Assembly (NCBI RefSeq): GCF_900169565.1
Contig: NZ_LT828648.1
Coordinates: 3,012,501-3,076,500 of the forward strand
Origin: Nitrospira japonica
GTDB lineage: Bacteria > Nitrospirota > Nitrospiria > Nitrospirales > Nitrospiraceae
DNA length: 64,000 nucleotides
Direction of reading: 5' to 3'
Shown: positions 16,289 through 23,305 of the stretch, in pieces
How positions within the stretch are numbered: the stretch's first letter is position 1
How the letters are laid out: the number at the start of each line of letters is the position of its first letter
Made by a program: the position numbers and the translations under genes
Notes under the pieces: generated by a model
The model's input: the letters and a program-made list of their open reading frames with translations, nothing else
Told to the model about the DNA's origin: nothing
The model's database searches: none

Positions 16289-16396
16289 ATGACGCAAGCG
16301 GTGATCGATGCCATGGTGTACTGGAGTGCCGCGTTCTTTCTCGGCGGGTTTACGGTCGGGGTGATCGTGAAGCTCCTCCTGGGAGGGACAAAGTAG
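16289..16396 (+). CDS. Tiny phage single-pass membrane protein (35 aa)
   Basis: ATG 16289 begins three bases after the Zot stop and opens a 35-codon frame: MTQAVIDAMVYW, a hydrophobic helix (SAAFFLGGFTVGVIVKLLLG) and a short GTK tail. It has no signal peptide. It is probably a virion minor protein or a small assembly factor. It is followed 23 bases later by the signal-peptide coat candidate. Confidence 0.6.
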   Translation: MTQAVIDAMVYWSAAFFLGGFTVGVIVKLLLGGTK

Positions 16397-16419
16397 GGCA
16401 CGGAAAGGAGGTGACGGCC

Positions 16420-16620
16420 ATGAAGACACGAGTCGGAGTGGGAGTGCTGATCCTGGTGTTGATGGCGCTGCCAGCATTCGCGCAGGTGTTCCCGGTGGAT
16501 GCGACATCGACGACGACGATTGCCAGCGTCAAGACGGACTTGATTGCCTGGGGCGTCGCGTTTATCGGCGTGGCGTTAACTGTGTTTGCCTACAAGCGCG
16601 TGAAAGCGCTGGTACGGTAA
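16420..16620 (+). CDS. Phage major coat protein candidate with signal peptide (pVIII-like)
   Basis: This 66-residue precursor has a signal peptide (MKTRVGVGVLILVLMALPAFA then QVFP) and a mature part of about 45 residues with a membrane helix (LIAWGVAFIGVALTVFAY) and a basic C-terminus (KRVKALVR). This is the pVIII layout: an acidic/polar N-terminus, a helix, and Lys/Arg at the end for contact with DNA. AAAGGAG lies 9 bases before ATG 16420. A hairpin just after the stop resembles the terminator that follows gene VIII in filamentous phages. Confidence 0.75.
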   Translation: MKTRVGVGVLILVLMALPAFAQVFPVDATSTTTIASVKTDLIAWGVAFIGVALTVFAYKRVKALVR

Positions 16621-16638
16621 CACGGGACGGCCCTGAGA

Positions 16639-16669
16639 GACTGGCGCAGGCCGGCCGGTTGCGTCAGTC
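16639..16669 (+). terminator. Hairpin after the coat gene
   Basis: The arms GACTGGCGCA and TGCGTCAGTC form a 10-bp stem with one G-T pair around an 11-base GC-rich loop. There is no T-run. Placement 18 bases after the pVIII-like stop fits a transcriptional terminator or attenuator before the next tiny gene. Confidence 0.55.
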
Positions 16670-16696
16670 CTCTTAGAAGCATGTAGAGGGAGAGAG

Positions 16697-16825
16697 ATGG
16701 TGACACAAATCAATCAATTAGGCTCGATGATGGCGGCCGATGTGATCGCCTGGGGGGCCGCCGTCATCGGTATTGCCCTCACCGCATCAGCCATCATCTG
16801 GGTGATGCGGCTGATGCGCGCCTGA
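16697..16825 (+). CDS. Second tiny phage coat-like membrane protein (42 aa)
   Basis: The frame encodes 42 residues: MVTQINQLGSMMAADV, a hydrophobic helix (AWGAAVIGIALTASAII) and a basic end (RLMRA). It has a coat-like helix and basic tail but no signal peptide. GAGGGAGAGAG lies before ATG 16697. It may be an alternative coat protein or a minor capsid subunit. Its stop is four bases from the end of the opposite-strand RadC-like gene. Confidence 0.6.
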   Translation: MVTQINQLGSMMAADVIAWGAAVIGIALTASAIIWVMRLMRA

Positions 16826-16829
16826 GCGA

Positions 16830-17336
16830 TTAGCTGCCAGGCCAGCCGTGATCCGCGAAGCTAAAGTAACTCGGATCACCAAGAACGAGATGATCCAGCA
16901 AGGTGATACCTAAGAGGTCGGCCCCCTGGCGTAGCCGTTGGGTGAGCAGTCGATCCTCCTGACTGGGAGTCGGATCATTCGACGGATGGTTATGGGCACA
17001 AATGAAGGCGGCGGCATTCATCAGAATCAACGGCTTAAAGACCTCGCGAGGATGCACGATCGACAAGGTGAGGGAGCCAATCGAAACAATGTTGATGCCA
17101 ATGATGCCATGCTTCGCATCGAGTCCCGCCACGAGAAATTGTTCCCGATCCAGCCCCGCAAAACAGGGACGCAGGATAGCTACCGCCGCCAAAGAGGCCT
17201 GGATGGGTCCGGACATGACCGAATCAGACGATTCACAGACCAGCGTCAGGCGATACCGGGGAACGCGATACGGCGTGAACGTCGGTGCCGATGTGCGTGG
17301 CCGTTTGGGCTTGCGTGGCGTCTGTGCTCCGTCCAT
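16830..17336 (-). CDS. RadC-like JAB-domain protein in the prophage
   Basis: This 168-residue protein has the JAB/RadC metal-binding motif AHNHPSNDPTPSQED (about residues 114-128), followed by LLGITLLDHLVLG and a C-terminal FSFADHGW, all typical of RadC. It lacks the N-terminal helix-hairpin-helix of chromosomal RadC. ATG 17336 is chosen because AAGGAGGA lies upstream; a start at 17396 is in frame. It is the only gene of the prophage on the minus strand. Mobile-element RadC-like proteins are common, and their function is uncertain; possible roles are DNA processing or anti-defence. Confidence 0.85.
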   Translation of the reverse strand: MDGAQTPRKPKRPRTSAPTFTPYRVPRYRLTLVCESSDSVMSGPIQASLAAVAILRPCFAGLDREQFLVAGLDAKHGIIGINIVSIGSLTLSIVHPREVFKPLILMNAAAFICAHNHPSNDPTPSQEDRLLTQRLRQGADLLGITLLDHLVLGDPSYFSFADHGWPGS

Positions 17337-17362
17337 CGGTCTTCCTCCTTGCATAGATATGG

Positions 17363-17392
17363 GCCCCACCCGCACAAACCGGGGGGTGGGGC
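17363..17392. promoter_or_regulatory. GC-rich hairpin between the RadC-like and excisionase genes
   Basis: GCCCCACCC and GGGTGGGGC form a perfect 9-bp stem with a 12-base loop. It lies in the 234-base gene-free region (17337-17570). It could be a packaging signal, replication hairpin or terminator. Confidence 0.4.
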
Positions 17393-17570
17393 ACACAAGG
17401 AGGAAACGGCGGACACGGATGCGCTCGCAGCGGGCAGGCCAGCACGACGGATGTCAGTTCGAGTTCTTCGCTGGCCTGATCTGCTGCTCTCCAGCGACGG
17501 GACGCGACCTTAGGGGGGAGACGCATTTCCTTACATTTAGTGAATACCTGTACGATCTATTGGGAAGAGG

Positions 17571-17753
17571 ATGAGAAGACTTTTGACAATTAGCGAAGCA
17601 TCGGAGTATCTAGGCATCTCCAAACTTACGCTTTACGATTGGGTGTGCTGCCGCAAGATCTCATTCGTCAAGGTTGGGCGGCTTCTCAAATTCCGGCAGG
17701 AACACCTCGATAAATGGATTGACGAACATACGATAAACCAACGGATGGGGTAA
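17571..17753 (+). CDS. Excisionase-like HTH protein
   Basis: This 60-residue protein consists of a single HTH domain: LTISEASEYLGISKLTLYDW, then VKVGRLLKFRQEHLDKWIDE. This is the standard excise/MerR-type fold that binds DNA near attachment sites. GAAGAGG precedes ATG 17571. It ends 20 bases before the integrase start, so the pair is probably cotranscribed, and it likely assists excision. Confidence 0.85.
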   Translation: MRRLLTISEASEYLGISKLTLYDWVCCRKISFVKVGRLLKFRQEHLDKWIDEHTINQRMG

Positions 17754-17773
17754 CAGGGAGAAAGAGGAAGATC

Positions 17774-18889
17774 TTGGGATTAACGAGACGCCCTGACAGC
17801 TATTACGTTGAATTCCGGGTTATGGAGAGCCCGGACGGAAACTCATTAGTATTGGCCAGTGGCGTGGCCGGCGCACGAAAGAAGAGGTGGAAAGTTGGCT
17901 GTCTCAATAAGACGATGGCCAGAGAAATGGAAGCTGCTATTAAGACCCGTATATTGCTTGGACAAGAGAAAAGCATGTATGCCAAGCCAGTACTTTTCAA
18001 AGAATGGGCGTCGATTTATCTCGATCTTGAAGAAGTGAAGTCTCTGCGATCCATAGAAGGTCGCACACACAGCGTTCAGGCACACCTCATTCCATTTTTT
18101 GGCCGAAAGCTACTCTCTGAGATTAAACCGCAAGACGTAGAATCGTTCAGGTCCCAACGAAGGAAGAATAATGGTAAACCTGCCAGCATTCAGACTATTA
18201 ATCATGACCACGTCGCCTTGAAGCACTGCCTCAATGTGGCCATCCGTAGAGGAATTCTACAGAGCAATCCGGCTTCCAAAGTTCCAATGCCCAATCCCCA
18301 CAATGAGCGAGACCGTGTACTAACCGAGACGGAATGGGTCAATTTGTATCAGGTAGCAAAGTCCCATCTCAAACCGGTTCTTGTTATTGCATATCAACTA
18401 GGCCAGCGATTTAGCGAAATCGTAAGTCTGACATGGGATCGAGTGGACCTGAGGCGTGGCTTTATCACTCTGCGAAGAGGAGATACGAAGACTAGGGTAG
18501 CTCGACAAATTCCGATGACCCCAGATGTTCAACGGGCTCTCCAGAGACTCGCCAAAGCGCGAAGTCTTGCCTCGCGATACGTCTTTACTTATAAGGGACG
18601 ACCTCTGAAACGGGTGAGTCGCTCGTTCACTACCGCTTTAAAGAGTGCTGGTATTACGGATTTTCGCTTCCATGATCTGCGTCACTGTGCGTCAACCAAT
18701 ATGCGTCGGGCCGGAGTGGATACGGCAACAGCAATGAAGATCGTCGGTCATAAGTCAGAAAAAATGTGGAAGCGCTACAACGCCATCGAAGAACGGGACT
18801 TGACGCAAGCCGCTCAGAAGGTTCACAAATATCTCGAAGAGAACACGCCGGGAACACTAGAAGAATGTGCAGCAAACTCTTCAAGATAG
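17774..18889 (+). CDS. int: Tyrosine recombinase / phage integrase
   Basis: This 371-residue protein has an N-terminal DNA-binding part (core-binding SAM-like domain about 75-165) and a C-terminal catalytic domain with LGQRFSEI (first Arg), RFHDLRHCAST (HxxR) and MKIVGHKS...MWKRYNAI (His and nucleophile Tyr), the complete R-H-R-H-Y set. TTG 17774 follows AAGAGGAAG. The stop lies 21 bases upstream of tRNA-Arg, indicating that the tRNA is the integration target. The base composition is AT-richer than in the phage structural genes, suggesting a different origin of the recombination module. Confidence 0.95.
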   Translation: MGLTRRPDSYYVEFRVMESPDGNSLVLASGVAGARKKRWKVGCLNKTMAREMEAAIKTRILLGQEKSMYAKPVLFKEWASIYLDLEEVKSLRSIEGRTHSVQAHLIPFFGRKLLSEIKPQDVESFRSQRRKNNGKPASIQTINHDHVALKHCLNVAIRRGILQSNPASKVPMPNPHNERDRVLTETEWVNLYQVAKSHLKPVLVIAYQLGQRFSEIVSLTWDRVDLRRGFITLRRGDTKTRVARQIPMTPDVQRALQRLAKARSLASRYVFTYKGRPLKRVSRSFTTALKSAGITDFRFHDLRHCASTNMRRAGVDTATAMKIVGHKSEKMWKRYNAIEERDLTQAAQKVHKYLEENTPGTLEECAANSSR

Positions 18890-18910
18890 AAGTCGTTGAA
18901 AAATCATTAT

Positions 18911-18987
<77 letters not shown>

Positions 18988-19005
18988 AACCACACTTCGT
19001 GTGAG

Positions 19006-19051
19006 CCGCGGGCTATTCAGGCGCAGCCTCTCCGTTATTGCTGGCCCGCGG
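19006..19051. terminator. Inverted repeat downstream of tRNA-Arg
   Basis: CCGCGGGC at 19006-19013 and GCCCGCGG at 19044-19051 are perfect complements around a 30-base loop, with a smaller CACAC/GTGTG hairpin before them (18991-19003). They may end the tRNA transcript. Confidence 0.4.
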
Positions 19052-19085
19052 ATGAACACCCTCCGATATTTCAGATGACAGCGTC

Positions 19086-19436
19086 ATGACAAAACATCGA
19101 ATCTATACAATAAGCTTCGCGCGTGTGTATCCCATGTATATCTCCAAAGCGGAGAAAAAAGGACGCACGAAGGCAGAAGTCGATGAGATCATTCGTTGGT
19201 TGACTGGATACAGCCAAAAAAAGTTAGACGCCAAACTGAAACAACAGGCAGACGTCGAGACATTTTTTTCGGAGGCCCCTCAATTGAATCCTTCGCGGGC
19301 TTTGATCAAGGGTGTCGTTTGCGGTGTCCGAGTGGAGGACGTCGCAGAGCCAACGATGCGGGAGATTCGCTATTTGGATAAGCTAATCGACGAATTGGCA
19401 AAGGGAAAAGCGATGGAGAAGATTTTGCGGAAATGA
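19086..19436 (+). CDS. DUF2200 family protein
   Basis: This 116-residue cytosolic protein starts [19 protein letters not shown] and contains EIIRWLTGY and [16 protein letters not shown], the characteristic layout of the DUF2200 family. The family has no established function. It stands alone between the tRNA and the DUF748 gene, with ordinary composition for the chromosome, so it marks the return to core sequence after the prophage. Confidence 0.85.
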   Translation: MTKHRIYTISFARVYPMYISKAEKKGRTKAEVDEIIRWLTGYSQKKLDAKLKQQADVETFFSEAPQLNPSRALIKGVVCGVRVEDVAEPTMREIRYLDKLIDELAKGKAMEKILRK

Positions 19437-19565
19437 TGTGATCCAACTGCCGAAGACTCTCCTCACGGCTGGCCGCCGCCCAGAAACTCCTATGGACATC
19501 GCAAACCGCCCTCTTCTATAGTTTCTCTTGATATCGGCATTGATCCGTCAAGGGTTCGAAACCTC

Positions 19566-22529
19566 ATGCGCAGGTTTTTCCGACCGATTCCCCTCGCGAT
19601 TTCGGCAATCGTCCTGGTCGGGGTCTATGCGTTGGTCGGGTTTTTTCTCCTTCCATACATCGTCAAATCACGCGTCATTCCCTCCGTCTCCGAACAGCTG
19701 GGCCGGCCGGTGCTTGTTCAGGACGTCGAGATCAACCCGTTTGCACTCTCCTTTACGATCACCGGCTTCGAAATACAGGAGACCGATCAGAGCGCGCTGC
19801 TTGGATTCGAGCGGCTGTACGTCAATTTCGAATCCTCCTCGCTGATTCGCCGCGCGTTTCGGTTCGATGAAATCACTCTCGCCGTGCCGTTCGTGGCAGT
19901 CCGTATTTTTCCAAACGGCCAACTCAATCTCCTCGAACTCATGAAACACTCCAGCGGTACGGCCGCGCCTCCCGAAAACGCCGCCGGCGCCGAGCGTCAG
20001 CAGGAGAAGAAGCCGCTTCTACCCATTGAAATCGGACTGTTGCACATCGGGAGCGGCATCGTCGAATTTCGCGATGAGTCGAAACGGAAACCCTTTGAAG
20101 TATCGATCGTGCCGATCGACATCAGGCTGCAGAATTTCACCACGCAAAGGGGCGGAGAGAGCGCCTATGCGTTCAGCGCAGAAGTCCGCAAAGAGGAATT
20201 GCTCAACTGGGAAGGATATGTCTCCCTCGATCCGCTGGAATCGGAAGGAAAGTTCTCCCTGACTGGGGTCCGCGGCCCGGTACTCTGGCTCTACGTCAAG
20301 GATCGATTCAATTTTGAGATTCCTGACGGCCTCCTGAACATCAACGCGCACTATCGTTTCGACACCACCGTGGAGCCGTTCAGTCTGAAGCTGAACGACG
20401 GCGAAATCAGCCTGACGAATCTGGTGCTGACCGAGTCCGGGAAAGACGAGGCGGTGATTTCGGTTCCATCCTTTTTGATTCACGGCATCAATGTGGACGT
20501 GGCACAAAAAACTTTGGATATTTCCTCGATCGAATCCAAAGACGCGCTCTTCAAGGGCTGGATGGAGAAGGACAAGACCGTGAACTTTCAGACGCTCTTT
20601 GCCCCGAAGCCGCCGGATGCTACCGAAGTGCCGCAAAAGGATGCGGCGTCGACTGAAGCACCTGCCGCACCGGCAGAGCCGCGGCCGTGGGCGGTCGCCT
20701 TGAAAGAGATTGTGTTCAAGAACTTTGGGCTGGATTTCGAGGACCGCACTACTCTGACGCCGGTACACCATCGAATCACGGCCCTGAATACCACGGTCAG
20801 AGACCTCCGTGTGCCGTTCAAAGAACCGATCCCCATGGATCTGGGATTCCAGCTCAACGATACCGGCTCCGTGCACGCCAATGGGACCGTCGGACTCAAA
20901 CCGTTCGAGAGCAGCATCCACCTCAGCCTGTCCGCAATCCCGCTCAAGCCGCTCGAGCCGTACGTTGAAGGAGCCGCCCGTGTCGCCGTCGATTCGGGCC
21001 AGCTCGACTTGAACGGTGATCTGCATCTGGCCGTGGAGCATTCGAATGCTCCCATGCTGACGTACAATGGGAATTTCGGCATCCGGAACCTGTCGATCAG
21101 CGATCGCGACGGGGTATCGCCCCTGATTGGCTGGAAACAGCTGCAGCTGAAACAGATGGCTCTCACCGTCGATCCCACGACGGTGACCATCGAGGAAGTA
21201 GGCCTGGATCAACCGGCGGTGCAGTTCAGGATACAACCGGACGGGCAGTCCAACTTCAGCAACATTCGCCCGCCATCCCAGACAGCGGAACCTGCGCCCG
21301 AGGCTGCTTCTTCACAGAAGAAAGGACCGCCCCCCACCGTGGCCGTCAAGACGGTCAAGCTCTTGAGAGGATCGGCTACGTTCATCGACGAATCGATCCG
21401 GCCGGCCGTGCGGACCGGCATCCACGATCTGACTGGCACGATCAAGGGGCTTTCCTCGAAGCAATTGGCGAAGGCGGACGTCGAATTGACGGGCAGGATG
21501 GACAAGGTGGCCCCGCTGAAAATTTCCGGCGCCATCAATCCGTTGACGGAGAATACCTTCACGGATCTTCTGGTCAAGTTCGAAAACGTCGACCTCACGA
21601 CTGCCGCCCCGTACAGCGGGAAGTACGCCGGCTATCCGATCAGCAAAGGCAAACTGTTTCTGGATCTGGCATACAAGGTGTCCAAGAAGCAATTGGAGGC
21701 GGAGAACAAAGTCGCGATCGATCAGCTGACGTTCGGCGAGAAAACCGACAGCCCGGATGCCACGTCCCTTCCGGTGCCGCTCGCCGTCGCCCTGCTCAAG
21801 GATCGAAACGGGCGGATCGACATCGACCTGCCCATCCGGGGCGATCTGAACGATCCGGACTTCAAATATGGGAAGGTCGTCATTTCCACGTTGCTCAATC
21901 TGTTGACCAAGATCGTGGCGTCTCCTTTCGCGCTGATGGGCAAATTGATTCCCGGAGGAGGCAGCGGAGAGGATCTCCAGTATTTTGAATTCGCGCCTGG
22001 ATCGGCCATCGCCTCGGACGAGGACGTGAAGAAGGCCGACGTGCTGGTGAAAGCCCTGGCCGAGCGACCCGGATTACGATTGGAGATCACCGGCACCGCG
22101 GATCCGGTTCGCGATCGACAGGCCCTGGGATTCAGGAAACTCTCGGCCGAAATACTCGCCCGATGGACGCGCGATCGCGGTAAGTCGTCAGCCGATGAAT
22201 CTATTCCGGCGCAGGAGGAACAGCGGTTGATCAAGGAACTCTACCAGCAACGGCGTACCCTCCCGGCATCCGCCAGCGAGCCATCAGGGACCGCGGCATC
22301 GCCCGTGACTCCTCCCACGATCGAGGAGATGAGGCGGGAATTGGCCGCGGCTATGCCATTCGACGAGGAGGACTTACGGGCTCTGGCTCATCAACGGGCG
22401 GAAGAGATCAGGAACCAGTTGACCGCAGACGGGAAATTGGCAGGGGAGCGAGTCTACCTGGTGAACGAGGACATTTCGGCCTCCGATCATGAACGCATTC
22501 GCAGCAAACTCGGCATCGCGGCTTCATGA
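19566..22529 (+). CDS. DUF748 / AsmA-like envelope protein
   Basis: This 987-residue protein has one N-terminal transmembrane helix (LAISAIVLVGVYALVGFFLLP) and a long periplasmic part with AsmA/DUF748-type repeats (INPFALSFTITGFEIQ, FRFDEITLAVPFVAVRIF). The C-terminal 180 residues include LRLEITGTADP-x-DRQALGFRK, an OmpA-like or dimerising section, and EVRN-like helices. AsmA-like proteins are thought to form lipid-transport bridges or help outer-membrane assembly; this is known of the superfamily, not shown here. Length and layout fit the DUF748 family. It stands as a single gene. Confidence 0.85.
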   Translation: MRRFFRPIPLAISAIVLVGVYALVGFFLLPYIVKSRVIPSVSEQLGRPVLVQDVEINPFALSFTITGFEIQETDQSALLGFERLYVNFESSSLIRRAFRFDEITLAVPFVAVRIFPNGQLNLLELMKHSSGTAAPPENAAGAERQQEKKPLLPIEIGLLHIGSGIVEFRDESKRKPFEVSIVPIDIRLQNFTTQRGGESAYAFSAEVRKEELLNWEGYVSLDPLESEGKFSLTGVRGPVLWLYVKDRFNFEIPDGLLNINAHYRFDTTVEPFSLKLNDGEISLTNLVLTESGKDEAVISVPSFLIHGINVDVAQKTLDISSIESKDALFKGWMEKDKTVNFQTLFAPKPPDATEVPQKDAASTEAPAAPAEPRPWAVALKEIVFKNFGLDFEDRTTLTPVHHRITALNTTVRDLRVPFKEPIPMDLGFQLNDTGSVHANGTVGLKPFESSIHLSLSAIPLKPLEPYVEGAARVAVDSGQLDLNGDLHLAVEHSNAPMLTYNGNFGIRNLSISDRDGVSPLIGWKQLQLKQMALTVDPTTVTIEEVGLDQPAVQFRIQPDGQSNFSNIRPPSQTAEPAPEAASSQKKGPPPTVAVKTVKLLRGSATFIDESIRPAVRTGIHDLTGTIKGLSSKQLAKADVELTGRMDKVAPLKISGAINPLTENTFTDLLVKFENVDLTTAAPYSGKYAGYPISKGKLFLDLAYKVSKKQLEAENKVAIDQLTFGEKTDSPDATSLPVPLAVALLKDRNGRIDIDLPIRGDLNDPDFKYGKVVISTLLNLLTKIVASPFALMGKLIPGGGSGEDLQYFEFAPGSAIASDEDVKKADVLVKALAERPGLRLEITGTADPVRDRQALGFRKLSAEILARWTRDRGKSSADESIPAQEEQRLIKELYQQRRTLPASASEPSGTAASPVTPPTIEEMRRELAAAMPFDEEDLRALAHQRAEEIRNQLTADGKLAGERVYLVNEDISASDHERIRSKLGIAAS

Positions 22530-22626
22530 GCCCCTTGCACTGGTCCTCTTCTCCACAGTATCGTAGAGAGACTGCGTGATCGTCGCCAACCGGATCAATC
22601 TTACTCATTAATGGATGGAGGACGTT

Positions 22627-23262
22627 ATGGCTTTGCGATTGGGAGATGAAGCTCCGAACTTTACGGCTGAAACGACCGAGGGAACCATCAACTTCCACGA
22701 ATGGCTCGGCGGCGGGTGGGGTATTCTGTTCTCACACCCCAAGGACTACACGCCGGTCTGCACGACGGAGTTGGGTACCGTCGCCAAGATTACGCCGGAG
22801 TTCAAGAAGCGTGGCGTGAAGGTCATCGCGGTCAGCGTTGACCCGCTGGATTCTCACAAGGGATGGATCAACGACATCAATGAAACGCAGCACACGACGA
22901 TGAATTACCCCATCATCGCCGACCCCGACAAGAAGGTGTCGACGCTGTACGACATGATTCATCCCAACGCGATGGACAACATGACGGTCAGGTCCGTCTT
23001 CATCATCGGCCCGGATAAAAAGATAAAGCTGACCTTGACCTATCCAGCTTCATGTGGACGGAATTTCGACGAATTGCTCCGTGTCATCGATTCGCTTCAA
23101 TTGACGTCGAAATATAAGGTCGCCACGCCGGCAAACTGGAAGGACGGGGAGGACTGCATTATCACGCCCGCCGTCAACAATGACGAGGCCAAGACCCTGT
23201 TCCCCAAGGGCTTCAAGACCATCAAGCCCTACCTTCGCTATACTCCACAGCCGAACAAGTAA
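22627..23262 (+). CDS. Peroxiredoxin (Prx6 / 1-Cys type)
   Basis: This 211-residue protein reduces peroxides. The peroxidatic Cys lies in PVCTTELG, preceded by FSHPKDYT, with the long C-terminal domain typical of the Prx6 group (WKDGEDCIITPAV, KPYLRYTPQP). The usual PASTGRNFDE is PASCGRNFDE here, placing an additional Cys near the dimer interface, and another Cys lies in GEDC, so disulphide chemistry may differ from the strict 1-Cys type. ATG 22627 follows GGAGG; a start at 22615 is not favoured. It converges with the radical SAM gene at a strong terminator. Confidence 0.93.
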   Translation: MALRLGDEAPNFTAETTEGTINFHEWLGGGWGILFSHPKDYTPVCTTELGTVAKITPEFKKRGVKVIAVSVDPLDSHKGWINDINETQHTTMNYPIIADPDKKVSTLYDMIHPNAMDNMTVRSVFIIGPDKKIKLTLTYPASCGRNFDELLRVIDSLQLTSKYKVATPANWKDGEDCIITPAVNNDEAKTLFPKGFKTIKPYLRYTPQPNK

Positions 23263-23272
23263 CCAGTATCCA

Positions 23273-23303
23273 GGAGGGGCGGCACTCAAAGTGCCGCCCC
23301 TCC
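23273..23303. terminator. Bidirectional terminator between convergent genes
   Basis: A perfect 13-bp stem, GGAGGGGCGGCAC with GTGCCGCCCCTCC, around a TCAAA loop. It sits between the peroxiredoxin stop and the radical SAM stop and can serve both strands. Confidence 0.85.
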
Positions 23304-23305
23304 GG

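Larger units (their letters stand above)
11326..18910 (+). mobile_element. Integrated filamentous phage (inovirus-like prophage), ends unresolved
   Basis: The genes from 11769 to 18889 follow the module order of filamentous phages: replication (HTH, Rep, zinc ribbon, ssDNA-binding-like), structure (tiny membrane protein, pIII-like, pVI-like), assembly (Zot/pI), coat candidates, then RadC-like, excisionase-like and tyrosine integrase next to tRNA-Arg. Many genes overlap by 1-4 bases. I did not find a second copy of the tRNA end on the left, so the left boundary is a guess between 11.33 and 11.77 kb. All modules appear intact, so the element could be active. A larger island that also includes the metal region cannot be excluded. 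Confidence 0.85.

Noticed and set aside
20019..21236. Minus-strand frame of 405 residues
   Set aside because: Antisense of the DUF748 gene; composition rich in Arg/His as expected for a shadow frame, no motifs.
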